In this document: one piece after another, positions 43,268-50,737 of the stretch | Layout of the letters: the number at the start of each line of letters is the position of its first letter | How positions within the stretch are numbered: position 1 is the first letter of the stretch | Assembly: GCF_900156315.1 (NCBI RefSeq) | Contig: NZ_FTNI01000027.1 | Location: 62,001 to 126,000, forward strand | Direction: 5' to 3' | Length of the DNA stretch: 64,000 nt | DNA from: Microbispora rosea | GTDB taxonomy: Bacteria > Actinomycetota > Actinomycetes > Streptosporangiales > Streptosporangiaceae | The notes under the pieces: generated by a model | What the model was told of the DNA's origin: nothing | Databases searched by the model: none | What the model saw: the letters and a program-made list of their open reading frames with translations, nothing else | Position numbers and translations under genes: made by a program

Positions 43268-46066
43268 TCACGTGCCCGTGCCGGCCAGCCGCTCGTGGAC
43301 CAGCGCCAGGTCAGGGTGGTCCAGCTCGGTGAGGATGTCGAGGGCCTGACGCCAGATCAGGCGGGCGCCCCGGTCGTCGCCGGCTGCGCGCAGCACGTCG
43401 CCGAGCTTCGACAGCGTGTCCGCCTCGAAGTAGCGTTCGCCGGCCTTCCTGAACAGGCCCACCGCGCGTTCGTAACACGAGGCCGCCTCGGCGTGGTCGG
43501 CCAGCTTCTGATACCCCAGCCCGAGCCCGTCGAGAGCGGCGGCCTGCCCGTGCAGGTCGCCGGCACGCTCGAACAGCGTCAGCGCCTCCCTGCAGTAGAG
43601 GATGGCGTGCTCGGGATGGTCGAGCAGGGCGTGGCTCTGACCGACCGAATTGAGCGCCCGGGCCTCCTCCACCGTGTCGTCGATCAGCCTGACCAGGTGC
43701 AGCGCCTGTTCGGCGTTCTCCAGCGCCTCCTGGTAACGGTCCTGGACCCCGTAGAGCCAGCCGAGGTTGTTGTAGCAGCCCGCCTGGCCGCGCACGTCCT
43801 GGAGCTCGGTGAACAGCGCGAGCGCGGCGCGCAGGTTCGCCTCCGCCGCCTCGAACATCTGCATCTGCGTGTACGCGGAGGCGAGGTCGCGGTGGCACAG
43901 GGCCTGACCGGCGAGGTCCCCGGTCCGGCGGGCCGCGTCGAGCGCGACGGTCTCGGCCTTGGCCCACTCGTCCCAGAAGCCGCGCCGGTCGAGAAAGTCG
44001 ACCATGGTCCAGGCGAGCCGCCAGGCGTGCGCCGGGAAGCCCTTCGCCACCGACCACGGGACCATCGCCTGCAACACCGGACGTTCCTCGGCGAACCAGG
44101 TCATGGCGTGGTCGTAGTCCGGGTGCTCCTGGGGGGCCGCCCCCGGGGCGGGGGGCGCGAGACCGAGTGGGTCCGGGCGCGGATTGATGACCATCGCGGC
44201 CACGTGCGCGGTGTGCAGGTAGTGGTCGAGCAGCCGCAGCGGCGCGGCATGGCCCTCGTCGGCGCTGTCCCGGTCGGCGAGCTCCCTGGCGTAGGCGCGC
44301 AGCAGGTCGTGCAGGGCGAACCGCCCGGGGAGGTGCTCGGTGACCAGATGGGCGCGGGCCAGTTCCGTGAGCAGGTCGCCCGCCCGCCCGTGCGGAAGCC
44401 CGGCCAGGGCGGCGGCGGCCCGCGTGGAGACGTCCGGCCCCGGGTGCAGCGCCAGCAGGCGGAACAGGCGCGCGGCCGGCGCGCCGAGCGTGCGGTACGA
44501 CCAGGAGAACACCCCCCGCACGTCCGTCGCCCGGTCCTCGCCGCCGAACGGGTCGAGCTCGGCGCCCGCGCCGCGCACCCGCGCCACCAGGTCCGCCAGC
44601 GGCAGGTCCGGATCGGTGGCCGCGCGTGCCGCCAGGACGGCGAGGGCGAGGGGCAGGCGCGCGCACAGCGCGACCAGATCGTCGGCCGCCTCGCCCTCGG
44701 CCGCGAGCCGCGGCGCGCCGAGGCGGGCGGCCAGCATCTCCCGGGCCTCCCCGGGCGACAGCAGGCCGATCGTGAGCGGCTGCGCGCCCTCCGCCGCGAC
44801 CAGCCCGGTGAGGGGATCGCGGCTGGTCACCAGGACCAGGCACCTCGCCCCGCCGGGCAGCAGGGGACGGACCTGCTCGGCGTCGCGCGCGTTGTCGAGC
44901 ACCACGAGCACGCGCCGTCCGGCCAGAAGACTGCGGTACAGCCCGACCAGCGCGTCCGAGTCCTGGGGGATCCGCTCGGGCGGGGTGTTCAACGCGCCCA
45001 GGAAGCGGCGCAGCGCGTCGAACGGATCCACCGGCGCGGCGTCCGGATCGAAGCCGCGCAGGTTCACATAGAGCTGCCCGTCCGGGAACCGGTCCCACAC
45101 TCGGTGGGCCCAGTGGACGGCCAGCGTCGTCTTGCCCACCCCGGCGGTCCCCGACAGGCAGCAGACGGTCATCGACGCGGCCCCGGCGAGGACGGCGTCG
45201 AGCCGGGCGACCTCGGCCGTCCGCCCGACGAAGTGGGGGAGGTCCGGCGGGAGCTGCGCCGGCACCGGAGGGCGGGGCTGCACCACGGCCGTACGGGCCG
45301 GGTCCGGCGTCCGGGCATGCAGCGAGGCGTCTCCGGCGAGGATCATCTGGTGGAGCCGGCGCAGCTCCGCGGTGGGTTCCAGGCCCAGCTCGCGGCTGAA
45401 GTGGGCACGCGCCCTGCGGTACACCGCCAGCGCCTCGGGCGGACGGCCGTCGCGGTAGAGCGCCACCATGTAGGCCCGGATCGGCCTCTCCCTGTCAGGG
45501 TGCCTCAGCACCAGGTCGGCGAGCTCGGGCAGCAGCTCCCGGTGCCGGCCGCAGTCCAGCTCGGCCTCCAGGCAGGATTCCAGCGCGGACAGCCGCAGCT
45601 CCTCGAGCCCGACGCCGACCCGATCACGCATCCGCTCGTTCGCCACGTCGGCGAGCAGCGGACCGCGCCAGCAGGACAGAGCCTCCCGGAGCAGCCGGGC
45701 CCGCTCCCCCGGGTCGGACGTCCGTTGCCCCCGTCCGACGCCCTCCCGGAACCGGTGGACGTCCACCGCGCCGGGGTCGGTCTCGGCCAGGTAGCCGTCG
45801 CCTCGGCGGAGCAGCCGGAACCCGCGTCCGCCGGTGCGGTCCGGGTCCAGTGTGCCGCGCAGTCGCGCGACGTGGCTCTGCAGTACGCCGCGCGCGTTGT
45901 CCGGCGGCTCGCCCTCCCACAGAAGGTCCAGTAACCGCCCGACGGGTATGACCCGCCCGGTGTCGAGCAGCAGCAGCCCGAGCAGGCACCGCTCCGCCCG
46001 CCGCCCGAGTGCCACCTGTCCGTCGACGTCCCATACCTCGACGGGGCCGAGGAGCCGGAAATCCAT
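43268..46066 (-). CDS. SARP/AfsR-family regulator with NB-ARC and TPR domains
   Basis: A 932-residue regulator: OmpR-type DNA-binding domain (~1-90; ALGRRAERCLLGLLLLDTGR, VLQSHVARLRGTLD), bacterial transcriptional activation domain (~95-245), a proline-rich linker, an NB-ARC ATPase (~285-560) with Walker A SGTAGVGKTT near residue 300, and C-terminal TPR repeats (~680-920). SARPs bind 11-bp-spaced direct repeats and recruit RNA polymerase. The boxes upstream of the two adjacent secreted-protein genes fit this protein as their activator. No box is seen in front of its own start. Confidence 0.88.
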   Translation of the reverse strand: MDFRLLGPVEVWDVDGQVALGRRAERCLLGLLLLDTGRVIPVGRLLDLLWEGEPPDNARGVLQSHVARLRGTLDPDRTGGRGFRLLRRGDGYLAETDPGAVDVHRFREGVGRGQRTSDPGERARLLREALSCWRGPLLADVANERMRDRVGVGLEELRLSALESCLEAELDCGRHRELLPELADLVLRHPDRERPIRAYMVALYRDGRPPEALAVYRRARAHFSRELGLEPTAELRRLHQMILAGDASLHARTPDPARTAVVQPRPPVPAQLPPDLPHFVGRTAEVARLDAVLAGAASMTVCCLSGTAGVGKTTLAVHWAHRVWDRFPDGQLYVNLRGFDPDAAPVDPFDALRRFLGALNTPPERIPQDSDALVGLYRSLLAGRRVLVVLDNARDAEQVRPLLPGGARCLVLVTSRDPLTGLVAAEGAQPLTIGLLSPGEAREMLAARLGAPRLAAEGEAADDLVALCARLPLALAVLAARAATDPDLPLADLVARVRGAGAELDPFGGEDRATDVRGVFSWSYRTLGAPAARLFRLLALHPGPDVSTRAAAALAGLPHGRAGDLLTELARAHLVTEHLPGRFALHDLLRAYARELADRDSADEGHAAPLRLLDHYLHTAHVAAMVINPRPDPLGLAPPAPGAAPQEHPDYDHAMTWFAEERPVLQAMVPWSVAKGFPAHAWRLAWTMVDFLDRRGFWDEWAKAETVALDAARRTGDLAGQALCHRDLASAYTQMQMFEAAEANLRAALALFTELQDVRGQAGCYNNLGWLYGVQDRYQEALENAEQALHLVRLIDDTVEEARALNSVGQSHALLDHPEHAILYCREALTLFERAGDLHGQAAALDGLGLGYQKLADHAEAASCYERAVGLFRKAGERYFEADTLSKLGDVLRAAGDDRGARLIWRQALDILTELDHPDLALVHERLAGTGT

Positions 46067-46513
46067 GCTGACCTCCCCGCCCGCTGACGGCCGCTCCCGT
46101 GGGGCGGCGGCGGGTCATCGGCGTTCCGCGACGGTGGCGGCCCACAGTCTATTCGTGCCCGCCGACATATGATCAAGGCGGTGCCCGGCGCCGTGCGAAC
46201 CTCTTGTCCCCGGGCGCCTTCACGCGGCCCGTACGGCCCGATGCGGACCACCATCCCGGGCGCGGATTAGAAGCTGATCGACGTCCTGGGAAAACGTGCT
46301 GTGACCAGGGGCCGAGTGTCCAGGTGAGTCCGGCCGCGTCCGCCTGCGTCTGGTGACGTTGCCGTCAACGGTTGCCGTCAGTTCGGAGACTTCCGAACCT
46401 GCTCACTCGAGCTGGCTATAAAAGATCATTTCCGTATCAAGGGCGTACAGACTTTTCGTCGGACTCGCATGCCAGGATCTCCATGATCTGTTCCCGGAGA
46501 GAACAGGATTCTC
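46067..46513. other. Intergenic region with mobile-element repeat
   Basis: A 447-base gap. 46264-46412 belongs to the dispersed repeat shared with 54824-54973, and 46449 onward is the leader of the duplicated DUF6461 unit. No gene is supported in the first 200 bases. Confidence 0.6.
46264..46412 (+). repeat. Dispersed ~150-bp repeat, copy 1
   Basis: Closely similar to 54824-54973, starting at GGATTAGAAGCTGATCGAC (GGATTAAAAGCTGATCGAC in copy 2, the inner end of the tRNA-derived att). It runs through CCGAGTGT, GTCCGGCCGCGTCCGCCTGC and the direct repeat TTGCCGTCA-N4-TTGCCGTCA to ACTCGAG. It is evidently the att-flanking end of an integrative element. Confidence 0.8.
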
Positions 46514-47050
46514 GTGAGTGGTTATGACTGGCTCGATGACGATGCGTTCTGCGCAACCTTCGTCCGCGGTCTTACCCCGCACGAGGCGCTGGCCCGCCTT
46601 GGCATCGAGGTATTCGACGGCGATGACGAGGAAGGCGAGATCGACGAGGGCCTCATCTCTGCCTGCTTGGCCGAGGGCGGGACCATTCTGAGCGAGTGGA
46701 ACGGCTTCGCCGGCACGCTGGACGAGGTGCTGCGGCCCTTGTCGGCTGGGACGGTCACGGCGAGTGTCTTCGTCAACGTGAACAGGGTCGCGTCCTTCGA
46801 GCATTACGTTGACGGCCGCAGCGTCCTGTCCTTCGATCCGCTGTTTCCCGGCGACGAGGACGGCATCCCGGAGGACTACCTGGCCGACCGGGTCGAGCTT
46901 GGACTCGTTGGCGACAAGTCGGAGGGCGGGCTTGCCGCTGCGCTGCTGCTGGCCGAGCGCATCACCGAGGTGCGGCCGAACGCTTCAAGCGACGTCGTGG
47001 CTGCTCACGGCGTTCTCGATTACTGAGTCGCTTCGGCCCTTTGCCACGGC
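46449..47050 (+). repeat. Long direct repeat, copy B (with DUF6461 gene)
   Basis: Second copy of the ~0.6 kb unit described at 36724-37318, same orientation. Leader, gene and the first bases after the stop are conserved. Confidence 0.85.
46514..47026 (+). CDS. DUF6461 protein, copy B
   Basis: 170 residues, six differences from copy A (residue 3, one Glu/Asp swap, an Arg-Trp to Cys-Leu pair, His to Asp, Met to Leu). The start codon is GTG where copy A has ATG. It precedes a degenerate kinase gene. Function unknown. Confidence 0.75.
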   Translation: MSGYDWLDDDAFCATFVRGLTPHEALARLGIEVFDGDDEEGEIDEGLISACLAEGGTILSEWNGFAGTLDEVLRPLSAGTVTASVFVNVNRVASFEHYVDGRSVLSFDPLFPGDEDGIPEDYLADRVELGLVGDKSEGGLAAALLLAERITEVRPNASSDVVAAHGVLDY

Positions 47051-47096
47051 TTGATCACTGCACAGCTCATACGCGGTACATCCTGGATGAGGCCAA

Positions 47097-47630
47097 GTGA
47101 CTGGTTCGGCGATCGTTCCGCTCGATGTCCTGCTGGACGATCTCGTCAACCTGAAGGCCGACAGGCGCCTTGTCTTGATAGATGTGGATGGGGAGGATCA
47201 GGAAAGAGCCCCGTGCTATGGCCGCCCGCCTCCCTCAGGTCGGCTTGGTCCACATCGACGACTTTTATCGGCCATCTTCCTCTCCTGAATGCCAACCCGA
47301 TCACCCCTGGTTCGGGACGGTCGCGGCATTTTTTGACTGGCCCCGGATTCGGCGTCAAGTCATCGAGCCATTGCGGAACGGGCGCGAAGCGGCCTACGAG
47401 CGATACGACTGGTCGGCCGATTCGTACGCGGCATCGAGCGCGACGGCGAGAGCGCACGGGATATATGGGAGAAGGAGTGGATGCCGGCCGACGCCGAGTA
47501 CGCACAGGCCATGACCCCGCACGAGCACGCCCACCTGATGCTCGACGGCGCCGCGGATGCTACGCGGCGGGCTTTGCGGGGATACCCACGTGGACCCGGT
47601 TCCGTCCTTACGATGAGGAGCAGAGTATGA
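47097..47630 (+). pseudogene. Frameshifted uridine-kinase-like gene
   Basis: Pieces of one protein in three frames: LDDLVNLKADRRLVLIDVDG (start), then MAARLPQVGLVHIDDFYRPS with PWFGTVAAFFDWPRIRRQVI and YERYDWSADSY, then FVRGIERDGESARDIWEKEW and MPADAEYAQAMTPHEHAHLM. The order matches small actinomycete uridine/nucleoside kinases. The Walker A Gly-Ser-Gly-Lys is destroyed at the first break (~47190) and the second is near 47430. The last frame ends in an ATGA overlap with the next gene. Sequencing error cannot be excluded, but the missing P-loop argues for real decay. Confidence 0.7.
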
Positions 47631-47878
47631 CCATGGACGCTCCCACCGGGCTGCTCTACGTGCTGAGCGTTGGCAAGGAAAAGGAACTGATCCTCCGCGT
47701 ACACGGCACGATGCCCGCCGTCGAGAAACTCGTCAGCTGGATGGAGCAGGGCACCGTGGTGTCGCTCCAGATCTCCCATGAAGGCGAGCCGGGCACATTC
47801 ACCTACGTGGTCAACTTCAAGCACGTGGTGGCAGCCCGCTTCGCTCCCTACGCGACGACACGGATCAGCAGTTTCTGA
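47627..47878 (+). CDS. Small protein of unknown function
   Basis: An 83-residue protein (MTMDAPTGLLYVLSVGKEKE start; FTYVVNFKHVVAARFAPYAT near the end). GAGGAG lies just before the ATG, which overlaps the stop of the degenerate kinase. Not recognised. No membrane segment; predicted mixed alpha/beta. Confidence 0.5.
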   Translation: MTMDAPTGLLYVLSVGKEKELILRVHGTMPAVEKLVSWMEQGTVVSLQISHEGEPGTFTYVVNFKHVVAARFAPYATTRISSF

Positions 47879-47944
47879 ATCGTCGCGTAAGCCCTGAGCG
47901 CCCCTCGTCTTCCGGGCCACACGCCGAAGAGCCGGGGAGCTTCT

Positions 47945-48715
47945 TCACTGAAACCGCTCCGGCTCGTCCCCGCTACGGCGGCGCGCCGCACGGCGATCGA
48001 GCACATGCCGCAGATAAGCGTCGGGCGACTCCAAGAACCGCCGCCAATGGTCGACCAGGTGGAGCTCCCTCCACGCGACACGGTGGATCCCATCGTCGTC
48101 CAACTCGAGGATCTGTGCCCCCGGGAGACTGGCCAGGACCGGCGAATGCGTGGCGCAAATGATTTGCCCGCCCTCGCGGGCAACGCGGTCCATCAACGCG
48201 ACCAGGCGCAGGCAGGAGGTGAACGACAGGGCCGCCTCCGGCTCATCCATCAGGTACAGGCCGGGCCCGGTGACCATGCGGTCCAGCACGGTGAAGAACC
48301 CCTCGCCGTGCGACTGCTCGGTCAGGTCCTCCTCCCAGAACCCGTGCAGGCCGGACACGTTCTGTCCGAGGTTGAACAACGTCTCGGCGCGGAAGAAGAA
48401 CGCCCGCCGCTTGGTACGGGGGCCGCGGATCAGGCGCAGCCCCGAGGTGGTGAACTCGGCGCGCAGCACCTGGCCGAGCGGCGTCGCCTCCCCGGTTGAG
48501 GCGTACCGGGTGCCGGCCTTGCCTCCTTCGGCGTTGATGCCGCACACGTCGGCGACGGCCTCGACGAGAGTGGACTTCCCTGAGCCGTTCTCCCCGACGA
48601 GGAACGTCACGGGGGCGGTGATGTCGAGCCCTGCGCTGAGGTGCTGGACGGCGGGAATGGTGAATGGCCACCGCCTCGGCTGAGGCGGCGGCACGGTCAG
48701 GCGGGTGATCAGCAC
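47945..48715 (-). CDS. AAA ATPase (ABC-ATPase-like, stand-alone)
   Basis: A 256-residue soluble ATPase with Walker A VGENGSGKST, a long insert, Walker B GLYLMDEPEAALS and the H-loop CATHSPVLASLPGA. It belongs to the AAA_15/AAA_21-like group of single-domain ABC-type ATPases often found in accessory or defence DNA. GTG at 48715 lies two bases after the stop of the upstream minus-strand ORF, indicating coupling. Role unknown. Confidence 0.75.
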   Translation of the reverse strand: MLITRLTVPPPQPRRWPFTIPAVQHLSAGLDITAPVTFLVGENGSGKSTLVEAVADVCGINAEGGKAGTRYASTGEATPLGQVLRAEFTTSGLRLIRGPRTKRRAFFFRAETLFNLGQNVSGLHGFWEEDLTEQSHGEGFFTVLDRMVTGPGLYLMDEPEAALSFTSCLRLVALMDRVAREGGQIICATHSPVLASLPGAQILELDDDGIHRVAWRELHLVDHWRRFLESPDAYLRHVLDRRAARRRSGDEPERFQ

Positions 48716-48717
48716 GG

Positions 48718-49065
48718 TCAGCTCCGCGAGGCCCGTGCCACGAGCGCGGGCGGGCACGGCCGGTCGGGCGCGTAGCTGAGGAGCTCGGCGCAGATCGTGA
48801 CCGGGAGTTCGTCCCGCTCGACGCACGCGATCAGGACGGGCGTGGCCACCTTGGTGATCGCGGCTGCGTCCCGGTTGCCTGTCCACGCATCGCCGTGGGC
48901 CCAGTCGTGGTGTTCGGCGGTGCGAACCCGGAACCGGCCGCCACCCGTCGTGGCGGCCGTTCCGACGGTGCGGTCATGCCTGCCGAACCGGGCGACGCCG
49001 AGCTGCTGCGCGCCCTTTTCCAGGAGGCGGCGCAGGAACGCGCGCTGCTGCCCGGGGCTAGTCAT
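48718..49065 (-). CDS. Phosphotransferase-like fragment, uncertain
   Basis: A 115-residue ORF (RTAEHHDWAHGDAWTGNRDA; VTICAELLSYAPDRP) that I recall only weakly as resembling the N-terminal half of actinomycete aminoglycoside-phosphotransferase-like proteins; the C-terminal half is missing. The frame stays open upstream through a cysteine-rich stretch (SYKSCDPDKRLCNPDGNC) with coding-like third-position GC but no start codon, so this may be a remnant. It is coupled to the ATPase gene. Confidence 0.4.
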   Translation of the reverse strand: MTSPGQQRAFLRRLLEKGAQQLGVARFGRHDRTVGTAATTGGGRFRVRTAEHHDWAHGDAWTGNRDAAAITKVATPVLIACVERDELPVTICAELLSYAPDRPCPPALVARASRS

Positions 49066-49311
49066 GACAGGTGTGGCCTCCGATGAGGTGGGCTTCGGCC
49101 GGCAGTTGCCATCAGGGTTGCACAGCCGCTTGTCCGGATCGCAGGACTTGTAGCTGGTGACCTGCCGCAGGTCGTCATAGCCGATGCCGCGACCCCGGCC
49201 TGCGGTCCGCCGGCGACCGTGACTGACCCTGGTCGACCGCTCCTGACGGCACGGCCGGGTTGGGCCCTGCCCGCTTGACTCTCGGGTAGGCCGAGACCGG
49301 ATGCTGTCTGG

Positions 49312-50038
49312 GTGAGCGGCGACGATCTCTTGAGCATCGGTGTTTTCGCCTTGGTCAGCGGCCTGCCGATCCATGCCTTGAGGCACTACGACGAACTCGC
49401 CCTGCTTCGGCCGGCGGTCGTCGATCCGGTCACTGGTTATCGTCGCTACCGCCCCGAGCAGGTCCGGCAAGCTCGCCTGATCTGTGCGCTGCGGTGCGTC
49501 GATATGCCAATCGACGCCGTTCGCCTCGTGATGGACGACCCAGACGGTGAGGCACTGCGCACCCTGCTGCATTCGCACCGAGAGCGGCTGGTGAATCGTG
49601 TCGAGGCTCTTTCCCGCATGGTCCCACGTTGTGGATCACTACATCGAACATGAAGTGGCTATGCCCGACTTGAAGTCCCCTCGCATCGTCCAGGTGACCA
49701 TCAACGTCGCAGACCTCGCCGAGTCGATCACGTTCTATCGGGCGGCGTTCGACGCGGTGTTCAACGAGGAGATCTCATCGTTCCAGTTCGGTGTCTGGCC
49801 GAGTGAGGACTTCTTTCTCCTGACTGTCGCACATGAGCTCAACGAGCATGGCAAGCACGATGGCCCAGCCGGAGTGTCCCGATTCGGTCTGCTCGTCGAT
49901 GACGTGGACGCCGCGCACCGCCGTGCCGTTGATGCCGGGGCCATCGAGGTCTCCCCACCGGCGGATAAGTTGTGGAAGCCGCGTTCCTCATGCGTGGCAG
50001 ATCCGAGCGGAAACCGCATCGACCTTTATCAAGGCTGA
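49312..50038 (+). pseudogene. MerR-VOC fusion gene broken by a frameshift
   Basis: The first frame encodes a MerR DNA-binding domain (LSIGVFALVSGLPIHALRHY, GYRRYRPEQVRQARLICALR) to ~residue 103. Homologous sequence then continues in the +1 frame as VDHYIEHEVAMPDLKSPRIV and a full VOC/glyoxalase domain to GNRIDLYQG. The switch is near 49620-49630. As read, translation stops at 49653. Similar MerR-VOC fusions are known in actinomycetes, so I infer one ancestral gene. Alternatives: sequencing error, or separate expression of the VOC part from the ATG at 49662. Confidence 0.65.
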
Positions 50039-50122
50039 CGGAAACCCACCGATGCCGCCGGAGGCAGGTCATTGTGATCTTCGAGTGACCATCCAGAGAT
50101 CGTAGAGGGTCAGGCTTTCGGT

Positions 50123-50476
50123 ATGCCGACTCAGCGATCAACGCTCTGGATTTGCTGTTTGCTGGGCTACTTTGCTCTAGCCGTCTTCACGTGGGTGGCT
50201 GTATGGCAGGGGTGGTTCGTAATAGCGGTGTTCCTCGGCGCTCCACCTCGCTTTGTCTGGGAGGCTCTCTTGGCTGCTGTGCCGCCTGGCTGGCCGATCC
50301 CGGTATGGGGGTTCGCAGTGGTTGTCATCTGTCAGGCCGGCGTTGCCGTCTTGGTGTGGTGTTTGCGGCAGGCCCAGACGGGAGTCCGCCACATACTCGC
50401 ACGTTTCCTTAATCTCTTACTGCTGGTCACTGCGTCGCTGATGGCTATCGGCTGTCTGATCGAGGTCGCGTTCTGA
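50123..50476 (+). CDS. Small three-helix membrane protein
   Basis: A 117-residue hydrophobic protein with helices LWICCLLGYFALAVFTWVAV, VWGFAVVVICQAGVAVLVWC and LNLLLLVTASLMAIGCLIEV. No family recognised and no obvious operon partner. Codon use is less GC-biased than its neighbours, consistent with acquired DNA. Confidence 0.5.
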   Translation: MPTQRSTLWICCLLGYFALAVFTWVAVWQGWFVIAVFLGAPPRFVWEALLAAVPPGWPIPVWGFAVVVICQAGVAVLVWCLRQAQTGVRHILARFLNLLLLVTASLMAIGCLIEVAF

Positions 50477-50737
50477 GATCGGTGGATCAGAGCGCATAGC
50501 CGGCGGCCGGAATCTGCCGGCGGTCAGGGCCGGGGCGAGCTGCCGCATCGGGACGATACCGCCCACCCCCGGACCCCGTCTTACGCGCAACCGACGGCGC
50601 TGAGTGGAGCGTAAAAGGCAGACGACATTTTCCTGATTCTGGTCAAACTCTCCCATGAACCCGCAGAACATTAGACAAATCTGAACGAAAGGTATGCCTG
50701 GGTCGGGCAGAATTGTACTAGAGAGAGACGGGGGAGG

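Noticed and set aside
48718..49578. A full 286-residue minus-strand protein
   Set aside because: Its 5' part is antisense to the MerR domain gene and contains no homologous start; only the distal part is plausible.
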